Source of the DNA: Deltaproteobacteria bacterium CG_4_9_14_3_um_filter_63_12
Lineage (GTDB): Bacteria; Myxococcota_A; Bradymonadia; UBA4248; UM-FILTER-63-12
Direction of reading: 5' to 3'
Assembly (NCBI GenBank): GCA_002789955.1
Contig: PFUG01000387.1
Span: 1-47,534 of the forward strand
Length of the DNA: 47,534 nucleotides
This document shows positions 19,730 to 27,746 of this stretch, piece after piece (positions within the stretch are counted from its first letter, which is position 1; each line of letters begins with the position of its first letter). The notes beneath the pieces were generated by a model, which was not told the origin of the DNA, made no database searches, and saw nothing but the letters and a program-made list of their open reading frames with translations. Position numbers and translations under genes: made by a program.

Positions 19730-20392
19730 CTACCTCTGTGGCTCATTCGAAGCGCTGGTTGTGTCGACGGCTGGCGCAATGATCGAGAGCCACGTGTCCA
19801 TGCTCTTGTTGAGAATCGAGATGACCGCCTTGGAGGAGATGGTGGCTCCAGTGATCGTGTCGACCTCGTTGGGGTTTGCGCGTGCACCATTCTTTACACC
19901 AACGATGGTGGGTTCGACGGCGAGCGCTTCGAAGTTCGAGAGGAAATGCGCATCGGAGGTGATCTTGTCTCCCAATCCAGGCGTCTCCCTGCTCTCGAGA
20001 ACTTCCATGCCGATGATGACTCTACGGGTTGGATCAAAGCCAATGAGCAGGACGATGGTGTCCTGAAATCCTGGTCCCTCGGCGGGAATCGCGTAGCCGA
20101 CCAGTTTCCCGTCGGCGTCCTTGCCTGCGTAGACCACTTCACCTTTGGGCGCCTTGCCGGCCTCGCCTTCATAGGGTTTGAGCGTGCCCCCATCGACAAC
20201 CATGGCCTCAACGGTTTCGGTCCCTTTCACAACACGCAGAATCGCCGCGTTTAGCGCCTCGGCCCGATTGGCTTGAATGATGGGAAGGGTCACCAAATAG
20301 ACCCCGACCAAGATGATGCCCGACACTAGCCCGGCACCTCCAAGCGTGAACACGAGTCTCACGAAGGATGAGTTCTTGACGATGTCGCTCAT
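19730..20392 (-). CDS. rnfG: Rnf electron transport complex subunit G
   Basis: 220 residues: one N-terminal membrane helix (about 12-35) and a periplasmic FMN-binding domain. DTITGATISS near residue 180 holds the S/T-G-A-T motif whose final Thr carries covalently bound FMN, attached by ApbE. An apbE gene lies at the head of the same block (33717-34826). The ESRETPGLGDKI segment just before it is also diagnostic. ATG 20392 overlaps the rnfD stop (ATGA) and is preferred over longer in-frame extensions. Confidence 0.95.
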   Translation of the reverse strand: MSDIVKNSSFVRLVFTLGGAGLVSGIILVGVYLVTLPIIQANRAEALNAAILRVVKGTETVEAMVVDGGTLKPYEGEAGKAPKGEVVYAGKDADGKLVGYAIPAEGPGFQDTIVLLIGFDPTRRVIIGMEVLESRETPGLGDKITSDAHFLSNFEALAVEPTIVGVKNGARANPNEVDTITGATISSKAVISILNKSMDTWLSIIAPAVDTTSASNEPQR

Positions 20393-21396
20393 TTGGGGGT
20401 GGCCTTTGAGCCGAAGGGACGGGGCTGGGTGTATCGGTTGATCAATGGAGTCACGCTGTTCATCAAGAGAATCGAGAACATGACTCCTTCCGGCAAGCCA
20501 CCCCAGAGCCGGATGAGCACGACCAAGACTCCCACTCCCGCGCCAAAGATCCAGGCTCCTTTCGAGGTGATGGGAGTGGTCACCGGATCCGTCACCATGT
20601 AGACGGCGCCGAACATCAAGCCCCCAGAGAGGAGCATGAACTCCGGGCCTGGGTAAGCCTTGGGGTCGACCTGATGGAGAATCGCGGCAAAGATCGCGAC
20701 GCTGAGGAGCGTCGAGACCATCAGGCGCCAGTCGAAGATCTTTCGATAAATCAGATAGAGCCCGCAAAGCAGGATGATGACGCCAGCCGTCTCACCGAGC
20801 GAACCAGCAGTGTTGCCGAAGAACAGCGGCCCAACCTCGGTCACCTTGCCTTCGAATTTGGAGAGCGCCAGAGGCGTGGCAGCGGTCACCACGTCGGCTT
20901 GGGCGGACATCAACGGAACGGCGAACGTACTGGGTGCAACGTCGAGAAAGCTCTCGGGCAACGTCCAAGTCGTCATGAGCGAGGGGAACGCCGCCTGGAG
21001 AAAGGCTCGCCCGACCAGGGCTGGGTTGAACATGTTCTGTCCGAGTCCGCCCCAGATCGCTTTTCCCAGAACCATTGCGATGATGCCCCCCAGCGCAGCA
21101 ACCCAGAGAGGGGTCGCTGGAGGCAGCGTCAGGCCCAAGAGAACGCCCGTAAGCAACGCGCTGTTGTCCTTGAGTACCCCGAAGTTGATCCCGTCCTTGG
21201 CGAGCGACGCCTCTGTAAGAACACAGGCCAACACCGTCACGGCGATCAACATGAGTGCTGAGACGCCGAAGAAATAGACTGCGGAGATGATGACAGGCAC
21301 CAACGCCATCAGCACCTCGAGCATGACACGTGAGGTGTTGCGGCCCTGGTGAAGAAAGGGAGCGGTCGAGATGTCCAGTCGATGCGCTGTGCTCAT
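20389..21396 (-). CDS. rnfD: Rnf electron transport complex subunit D
   Basis: 335 residues, about nine to ten membrane helices. ALGGIIAMVLGKAIWGGLGQNMFNPA-type sequence and the later MVTDPVTTPIT are strongly conserved in RnfD/NqrB. The covalent FMN site, usually S-G-A-T, appears here as T-A-A-T followed by PL (in VTAATPL). The acceptor Thr is kept but the two residues before it are changed. ATG 21396 overlaps the rnfC stop as ATGA, so a longer upstream frame is rejected. Confidence 0.95.
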   Translation of the reverse strand: MSTAHRLDISTAPFLHQGRNTSRVMLEVLMALVPVIISAVYFFGVSALMLIAVTVLACVLTEASLAKDGINFGVLKDNSALLTGVLLGLTLPPATPLWVAALGGIIAMVLGKAIWGGLGQNMFNPALVGRAFLQAAFPSLMTTWTLPESFLDVAPSTFAVPLMSAQADVVTAATPLALSKFEGKVTEVGPLFFGNTAGSLGETAGVIILLCGLYLIYRKIFDWRLMVSTLLSVAIFAAILHQVDPKAYPGPEFMLLSGGLMFGAVYMVTDPVTTPITSKGAWIFGAGVGVLVVLIRLWGGLPEGVMFSILLMNSVTPLINRYTQPRPFGSKATPK

Positions 21397-22718
21397 AGCT
21401 GTCGCACCATCGCCTTTCCAATTTTCATGAGTTGCGCGAGTGGAATGTTCGAGGGGCAAACAAAGGAGCAGCTCGCGCACTCGTAACAGTCCATCACGTG
21501 ACTGGCTTTGGCCTGCTCGGCTCGCTCAGCTCGAACCAGAAAGTGAATACGCGACGGGTTGAGGAACATGGGGCAAGCCTCTAGACAACGCCCGCAGCGA
21601 ATGCAGGGGTCCTCGGCACGATTGTTCGCTGGCTCGGTCAGGGCTAGAACCCCCGACGCTCCCTTGGTCATCGGGACATCGAGAGACTTCTGGGCCATGC
21701 CCATCATGGGGCCACCCAGGATCAGCTGGCGAGTGTCCGAGGTCAGTCCCCCACAATGCTCGATCACATCACGCAGGGGAGTCCCGAGCGGGACCATGAC
21801 GTTGGCGGGTCGCCGGATGCCAGGGCCAGTGAGCGTCACGACCCGCTCGATGAGCGGGCTACCGGTCTCAACAAGGTCCGTGATGGCCGCGGCTGTCCCG
21901 ACATTGTTAACGACAATCTCGATGTCGAGCGGAAGCTTCCCTGTTGGGACCGCCATCTTGAGCACCGAGTCGATCAACGCTTTTTCAGCACCTTGCGGGT
22001 ACTTGACGGTGAGCGGGATGACCTCGATGTCGCCGCGAGTGCACGCCGCCCTCAAGGCGTCGATGGCGTCCATTTTGTTGACTTCGACGCCGATGTAAGC
22101 CCGCTCGGCCCCGAGATGGTCCATGATGAGCTCGAGCCCGCGCATGACCTTGCGAGGGTGCTCGAGCATCACGCGATGATCGCAAGTCAGATACGGTTCG
22201 CATTCACAGCCGTTGAGGACCAGGAAACGAACGGTTTTCCCCTCGGGCACTGAGAGCTTCACGTGACTCGGGAAAGCGGCACCACCAAGCCCAACGATCC
22301 CCGCAGACTGCACCAGATGAACGGCATCCTTTTTCGGCAGGCTTCCGTCGGCGCCTTCGTAGACTGGCTTGAAACTGCTTTGGCTGTCGAAACGGTCAGT
22401 CTTCAGTATGATAGACTCGGCGAGCTTCCCATTTGGATGCGGCCGCATCTCGATGGCGCTAACGGTTCCTGTGACCGGAGCGTGCAGAGAGGTCGAGATG
22501 AAGCCGCCGGCCGCCGCGATCATCTGGCCTCGCTCCACTCTCTGCCCCACCTTCACCAAACACTTTGACGGTGCACCGATATGCTGAGCCAGGGGGAGAA
22601 TGTACTCGTCGACGAAGCGCATCCGCTCGATCGGGAGACCCTCGGTCGCCTCCTTGTGCTCCGCCGGATGTACACCGTGTCGAAAGGTCGCATAACGCTG
22701 CATAGATACCTGGCTCAC
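21393..22718 (-). CDS. rnfC: Rnf electron transport complex subunit C
   Basis: 441 residues, the peripheral NADH-handling subunit. The N-terminal barrel-sandwich segment has the biotinyl-like QHIGAP and GFISTSLHAPVTGTV motifs. The nucleotide/FMN-binding loop is GLGGAAFPSHVKL (about 140). The C-terminal ferredoxin domain has CIRCGRCLEACP and CYECASCSFVCP for two [4Fe-4S] clusters. The GTG start at 22718 overlaps the stop of the PFOR-like gene (GTGA). The length is that of the short RnfC form without the long C-terminal repeat tail of Vibrio and E. coli. Confidence 0.95.
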   Translation of the reverse strand: MSQVSMQRYATFRHGVHPAEHKEATEGLPIERMRFVDEYILPLAQHIGAPSKCLVKVGQRVERGQMIAAAGGFISTSLHAPVTGTVSAIEMRPHPNGKLAESIILKTDRFDSQSSFKPVYEGADGSLPKKDAVHLVQSAGIVGLGGAAFPSHVKLSVPEGKTVRFLVLNGCECEPYLTCDHRVMLEHPRKVMRGLELIMDHLGAERAYIGVEVNKMDAIDALRAACTRGDIEVIPLTVKYPQGAEKALIDSVLKMAVPTGKLPLDIEIVVNNVGTAAAITDLVETGSPLIERVVTLTGPGIRRPANVMVPLGTPLRDVIEHCGGLTSDTRQLILGGPMMGMAQKSLDVPMTKGASGVLALTEPANNRAEDPCIRCGRCLEACPMFLNPSRIHFLVRAERAEQAKASHVMDCYECASCSFVCPSNIPLAQLMKIGKAMVRQL

Positions 22719-25700
22719 GATGGCTGCCCCTCTCCTTCCTTGGCGGGCAGTCCATAGCCTGCAAGCTGCAAGAGACGGTTTCGCAGGCGAGTGGCCTGCT
22801 CGGCGGTCTTCGACTGCTCGAGAGCAGTCAATTCAGCCATGTGCTTCTGCTTCAGAGCCGCGATCTCCGTCGCATGTCCGGCAATGAGCTCAGCCTGAAG
22901 CGACTTTCGAACATCGTTCGTGAACGGCGTCTCGACACCAGCGAGCTCTCTGAGCGTGAGCCAGTTGGCCTCGCGTTCGGCGACGAAGGACGTCGGGGCC
23001 GAGCCGGCGAACCTCTCCTCGGAAGCAGTCCATTCTCCGGGACGCAGCGTGCGCCCCTCTTCGACGACCCAAAGCGCTTCGGGTTGGGGATTGCCCGCAA
23101 GAGACAGACGCGTCCCAAAGACTCCCTCCTTCGCTGGGTCGTAGGTCAGCAGAGGTTGCACTCGACAGGCCACCGCGAGCCGTGCCTGCTCGATGAGCAG
23201 GCCCGTCTCAAAGCCATGTCGGCTCGGGCTTGGGCAGTGGACGTGGACGAAGGCAGGGCCATCGAACCCAAGTGCACTCCTGACACTCTCGAAGAAGTGC
23301 GCGGGCTCACTCAACGCGGTCGAGGCCACGAAGGTGCTGCGCGTGCCTAACGCCAAGTTGACGAGGTTGGTCCTCGTGACGGCACTTAGGCCATCCAGGC
23401 AGATCACCTTGACTGGGGCTGACCCTGACAAGAGCCGGAGTAATCCCGCCAGCCCCTCGCCTTCGAGGGCTGAGTCGTCGACGAAGAGAACCAAACGGGG
23501 ACATCGTCCACGCTCGTCGGCGTCTAGATCTCGCCAAGTCAAGGCGGCCAGGGCGTTCTCCTTCGCCAAGAGGTCTGATGGGTTAGCCAAGAGCAGCTCG
23601 GCCATGCGGGCGAGCTTGGCGCCGTCCATCAGGGTGCCAAGCAGGCCTTCGACGACGCCTTCCGCGAGTGCGGAGCCATCTCCAGCCAAATCTGCAACCA
23701 CTGGGACGCTGAATGGATTCTTGGGGAAGGTGCTCGCCCATTCGCTCAGACTTTCGCCAGCGAGCACGATCCCGAGGCGAGCACGTCCTAAGCCGTTGAC
23801 ACCCGTCGAGAGTGTCCCTGAGAGGGCCTCGATGTCTCGGGCAGCGGCAACCAGGCGCTTCAAGGAGCCGCTGTCAACTTGGGTGCGAGCCCCCAGCTCA
23901 TCAAGCTTCTTGGCAACGTCTGCAGCCTTGGTCGCGAGGCCGTGGGCGCCACCCAGCGCCGCCTCCATGAGCGCGAGGTCTTTGCTGTCAATGGAGTTGG
24001 CGAGCCGGTCTCTAACCGCCGCACGAAGCTTGGGGCCGAGCATATCGAGTGCTTCGATCTGACCGAGCACCTGCTTTTGCATCGAAAACTCGGCGACGGC
24101 GGTTGTCAGGCGAGCCGCGAGCCGTTGGCCGGAGCCAGGTTCCGCGGCGTCGGCACCGACAAGGGACATTGAGCAGTGTTTGGTGAGCAGCACTGCGGCC
24201 AAAGGATCGAGGTCCTTCGAGTCCAACAGCCGCTCGATGCTCGACCCAAGCGTGTCAGGCAACGATTCCCACACTGCCCACTCACTCGCCGCGGCGACGT
24301 GACGCTCCGAGCTCCATTCGACCATTTCGATGGCGTTGTCGGTGCAGACCTTGGCGCAGACCTCACAGCCTTTGCAGGCAGAGGGGTTGACCGTCAAGGC
24401 AAGCAGCTCGCCGCTTCCCTTGGTGAGGCTCTGGGGCTTGAAGAAGAGAGGTTCCGTGAGCGAGAAGTCGAGCTTGAGGAGCTCATCGCGAGTGGAGCCG
24501 AACGCGCTTTCGTAGTCGCCGCGCTCATTGGAAGTGATGTTCATCTTCGTGATGAGCCACTCGAACGCCTCATTGAGGGTCGTCGCATCGAGGGTCGCCG
24601 CGTGGCTTGCGCTCAAGGTCGAGTTCAGGCGCGACGCGAGCTGTTTGAGCGCTCGCTTGAGCTTGTCCCCTGCTGCGCTGCGCTCCTTGCTTGCGAAAGC
24701 ACGGCTCTCGGCGTCCTCGAGCAGTCGATTAACAGTCAGCGCGGTGGCTCCCAACGCGGTGTCGGGACAGCTCGACCAACACTTTCCACACCCAGTACAC
24801 GCCGTGGCGTTGATGAGCGGTAGGCGAGGAGTGCTCGACGTGAACATTGCCGCTGAGTCTGGCGGCGCCACTCCAAGGGAGAGCCAAGGGTCGATCTCTC
24901 CAGAGAGGACGGCACCGGCCTGGCGGGGATTTACGACCTCTGTCCAATAGCGCGCGATGTCGTCCACGCTGCCGCTGCCGGAGTCGAAGCGCGTGACGAC
25001 CTGGGGCAGGGTAGGGGCCGACGGGGCCTTCTTTTGAGAGAGCTTCGACCAGTCGAAGGAGTCGAATCCCTCTGCGCTCCCTTCACGGAAGGAGGCGACG
25101 TGACGGACCGCCTCATTGAGACCGAGATGGGTTGTGTAGAGCTTCAGGTTCAGCCGTCGAACAGACTCCTGCCAGACGAACGGTAGTCGTTCCCAAAGGT
25201 CGTTTCCTGGGTCAGCACCCAGGACGAGAATGACGGGGCAAGCTTCGCGCAGCCCATCAAAGAGCGGGAGCGAGGTCGGGAGATCGAGAGCACCGAGCAC
25301 GAGGACGTCAGCAACTCCGCCGACTCCGATGTCATCAAACGTTTCTTTGGAGGCAGTGACGCGTCCAATCCAAGCGCCCTCGGTGGCGAGCCAGGAGGTG
25401 CTTCGAACAAAGGGCCCACAAGCATCGGACCAGGCGGTCGCCAAGCCGCTCATGGTGACGTCGGAGACGGCTTGTCTCCAAGCTGCAACGAGCACGGTGG
25501 GCGGAGACGCCATGTTCGAGGATGGAACAGGAAGCCGCGAAGCGAGGTCGTAAGCCGCCTTGATGGGTTGCAGGAAGACCTCCCGCTTCGGGTAGGTCGG
25601 ATGCGAGGACGGCGGGCGAATACCCGCGAACGCGCTCGCTATGCCCTCTGCGCTCAGCGCACCATGCAGCGCCGCAGCCGACAGGGCTTGGCCCGCAGGA

Positions 25701-26881
25701 CCGCCTGTGACGCAGCGAAGCGGCGTGTCCACCCCATGGAGCGCGTTGCGTACTTGGGCGCTCAGCGGTCCCTCGTCATCGCCGGGCGTCAGGGCTCGCT
25801 CGACGACGCTGATTTTGGCCGTTTGGCCCAGCGCGTTGCGTAGGGCAGCGGCTGGGAATGGCCGTGTGGTCGTGATTCCAGCGACGCCAACCCGACCGCC
25901 CTCCATACGAAGCTGAGCAGCCGCAGCCAAGGCGACCTCGATGGCCGCTCCCTGTGCGACGATCACGTGCTCTGCGTTCTCTACCAAGACGAGCGAGAGC
26001 CCGCGCAGCGAGCGTCCAGTGAGCTTCGCCAGCTCCGCCATGGAGCTCTCGATGAACTCACCGACATGACTTCCAAAAAAGATGGAGCGGCCGGCAGCTG
26101 CAGCGGCGTACTCGTTCCCATGTACGCTGAGCCCACTGGCCATGGGCCGGTCGGTGTCGAACCAAGCAGGAACCCGTCGCCGTGCCGGGCCGAAGAGGGC
26201 CAGCTGGGCCGGGGTCGGACACTCTATGAGATCATTGGCCTCCCCGAGGTATTTCACGATGAGGTCAGCACTGGGCAGCGCGACATTCTGGACGGCATGA
26301 CCCGTCTCGGCGCCGTCGATGGCGAGCAGACCAGGCACCAGGGTCAGTTCTGTGACGCGGCGCGCGACCAACGACAGATCCACCGCTTCTTGGACCGTGC
26401 GGGCGAAGAGCACAAAGAAGCCGGAATCTGCCACTGCATAGACACCGCCGTGACCCGCTCCGACTCCGCCGTTAGAGCCACGAGAGGATTGACACAGGAC
26501 GTGTACGACCATCGGGCTGAAGCGAGCAGCCGCCGCGCTGAGTGCACGGTGTGCGTCGGTGAGCGCATCCGCCGGCAGGAATGTTGCGACTCTCGAGCCG
26601 CCGATCGCCAATCCCCCCGCGACGCCCATCGCTTCGCCGGTGTGCTTCTTCCAAACCTCGTTCACTGGCCGATCGAAGGCGGTGAAGAGGGTTGAGCCAG
26701 CGATCGCGCCAGGGTGACCAGAGACGTGGAAAAGATGCTCGGAGATCAGAGACTCGGTCGCGACGATTGCATGGGTCCCGCTGGACAGACCTTTGGACCC
26801 TGGAAACCGGGGCGTAGACTCCTCTTCCTTCTCGAACAAGTGCCGTACCCAACGAGCCGCCGCTGATGGCCAGTTACGCAT
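22715..26881 (-). CDS. PFOR-like iron-sulfur protein without catalytic motifs, encoded inside rnf operon
   Basis: 1388 residues, cytoplasmic. The layout follows pyruvate:ferredoxin oxidoreductase. The N-terminal domain-I-like region has HVSGHPGAI where PFOR has its substrate motif YPITP. A middle section follows. A two-cluster ferredoxin domain has ACTGCGKCWSSCP (about 693) and ACKGCEVCAKVC (about 833) with an inserted helical segment between them. The domain-VI-like region (about 1120-1260) includes FVHVHCPSPSRHG and QARLAVACRVQPLLTYDP. The C-terminus is a coiled coil. The CPxCGE cysteines and the GDGxxxDIG thiamine-binding motif of domain VI are absent, so catalysis is unlikely while both clusters are intact. 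ATG 26881 has GGAGG four bases upstream and overlaps rnfB by eight bases; the gene overlaps rnfC at its end. I infer an electron relay or docking subunit. Confidence 0.8.
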   Translation of the reverse strand: MRNWPSAAARWVRHLFEKEEESTPRFPGSKGLSSGTHAIVATESLISEHLFHVSGHPGAIAGSTLFTAFDRPVNEVWKKHTGEAMGVAGGLAIGGSRVATFLPADALTDAHRALSAAAARFSPMVVHVLCQSSRGSNGGVGAGHGGVYAVADSGFFVLFARTVQEAVDLSLVARRVTELTLVPGLLAIDGAETGHAVQNVALPSADLIVKYLGEANDLIECPTPAQLALFGPARRRVPAWFDTDRPMASGLSVHGNEYAAAAAGRSIFFGSHVGEFIESSMAELAKLTGRSLRGLSLVLVENAEHVIVAQGAAIEVALAAAAQLRMEGGRVGVAGITTTRPFPAAALRNALGQTAKISVVERALTPGDDEGPLSAQVRNALHGVDTPLRCVTGGPAGQALSAAALHGALSAEGIASAFAGIRPPSSHPTYPKREVFLQPIKAAYDLASRLPVPSSNMASPPTVLVAAWRQAVSDVTMSGLATAWSDACGPFVRSTSWLATEGAWIGRVTASKETFDDIGVGGVADVLVLGALDLPTSLPLFDGLREACPVILVLGADPGNDLWERLPFVWQESVRRLNLKLYTTHLGLNEAVRHVASFREGSAEGFDSFDWSKLSQKKAPSAPTLPQVVTRFDSGSGSVDDIARYWTEVVNPRQAGAVLSGEIDPWLSLGVAPPDSAAMFTSSTPRLPLINATACTGCGKCWSSCPDTALGATALTVNRLLEDAESRAFASKERSAAGDKLKRALKQLASRLNSTLSASHAATLDATTLNEAFEWLITKMNITSNERGDYESAFGSTRDELLKLDFSLTEPLFFKPQSLTKGSGELLALTVNPSACKGCEVCAKVCTDNAIEMVEWSSERHVAAASEWAVWESLPDTLGSSIERLLDSKDLDPLAAVLLTKHCSMSLVGADAAEPGSGQRLAARLTTAVAEFSMQKQVLGQIEALDMLGPKLRAAVRDRLANSIDSKDLALMEAALGGAHGLATKAADVAKKLDELGARTQVDSGSLKRLVAAARDIEALSGTLSTGVNGLGRARLGIVLAGESLSEWASTFPKNPFSVPVVADLAGDGSALAEGVVEGLLGTLMDGAKLARMAELLLANPSDLLAKENALAALTWRDLDADERGRCPRLVLFVDDSALEGEGLAGLLRLLSGSAPVKVICLDGLSAVTRTNLVNLALGTRSTFVASTALSEPAHFFESVRSALGFDGPAFVHVHCPSPSRHGFETGLLIEQARLAVACRVQPLLTYDPAKEGVFGTRLSLAGNPQPEALWVVEEGRTLRPGEWTASEERFAGSAPTSFVAEREANWLTLRELAGVETPFTNDVRKSLQAELIAGHATEIAALKQKHMAELTALEQSKTAEQATRLRNRLLQLAGYGLPAKEGEGQPS

Positions 26882-27734
26882 GTCGCCTCCGAGGTGTCGC
26901 TCGTTGGACTTCCTCAACTTTGAACTGTTCGTCTTCTACCCACGTGATGGCGCCGGTTGGGCACCTAAACGTCGCGTCGCGCGTCGCTTCACCTGGGATC
27001 TTTATTCGTGGCAAACCACCAGACATCTCAATCACCCCTTCTGCGGCGTCCAGCGCACAGCGCCCGCACGCGTCACAGGCGACCGCGCAGGCGTCAATGG
27101 CGGCGGTGCCCTTCAGGGGAGAGCTACACTGAACCACGACCTTGTTGGCCAGACTCTCGAGTTTGAAGAGGTCGAGGGGGCAGACATCGACGCAGTCTCC
27201 ACAGGCTGTGCAGAGCTCGACGTCGACGACTGGAAGCTCCTCGTCGTTCATGTGGATCGCATCGAATGTACAGATGCGGTCGCAGTCTCCGAGGCCCAGA
27301 CAGCCCCAGGGACAGGCGCGTCCGCCGCCACTGACTGTGAAGGCCGCACGGCAGGTGCCGAATCCTGAATACTCAGCCAGTCGGCGCACCGAGGATTTGC
27401 CTCCTGCGCAATGCAAGCGGGCCACCTTCTTGTCCGCAGTGCCTGCGGCGACGCCGAGAAAGCCCGCGATCTCAGAGACCACATCCCCAGAGGCGACCGA
27501 ACAGCCGCTTGGAGCCGCGCCACCTGCGATGATCAGATTCGCAAAGGCGTTGCAGCCCGGCTGACCGCAGGCACCGCAGTTGCTGCCTGGCAGCATGCCC
27601 GTGACCACTTCGATGCGTTCATCTTCGACGACTTTCAGGAAGCGATCGGCAATGGCGAGAACCAAACCGAAGAACCCCGCGACGCCAAACATGACAGCAC
27701 AAGCGATGAATATGGTCGAAATGACCTCATTCAT
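26874..27734 (-). CDS. rnfB: Rnf electron transport complex subunit B
   Basis: 286 residues. One N-terminal membrane helix (about 6-28) anchors a string of clusters: the Fe-S domain GSNCGACGQPGCNAFA with a later Cys (about 50-80), CPWGCLGLGDC with an ICTF Cys (about 142), CTACGDCVDVCP (about 172), and CDACGRC with a later FRCPTGAI (about 215-265). RnfB is the entry point for electrons from reduced ferredoxin. Here it is placed apart from rnfC by the 4.2-kb PFOR-like gene, an unusual order. GGAG seven bases before ATG 27734 marks the start, 12 bases after the preceding stop. Confidence 0.95.
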   Translation of the reverse strand: MNEVISTIFIACAVMFGVAGFFGLVLAIADRFLKVVEDERIEVVTGMLPGSNCGACGQPGCNAFANLIIAGGAAPSGCSVASGDVVSEIAGFLGVAAGTADKKVARLHCAGGKSSVRRLAEYSGFGTCRAAFTVSGGGRACPWGCLGLGDCDRICTFDAIHMNDEELPVVDVELCTACGDCVDVCPLDLFKLESLANKVVVQCSSPLKGTAAIDACAVACDACGRCALDAAEGVIEMSGGLPRIKIPGEATRDATFRCPTGAITWVEDEQFKVEEVQRATPRRRHA

Positions 27735-27746
27735 TCATTCACTCCG

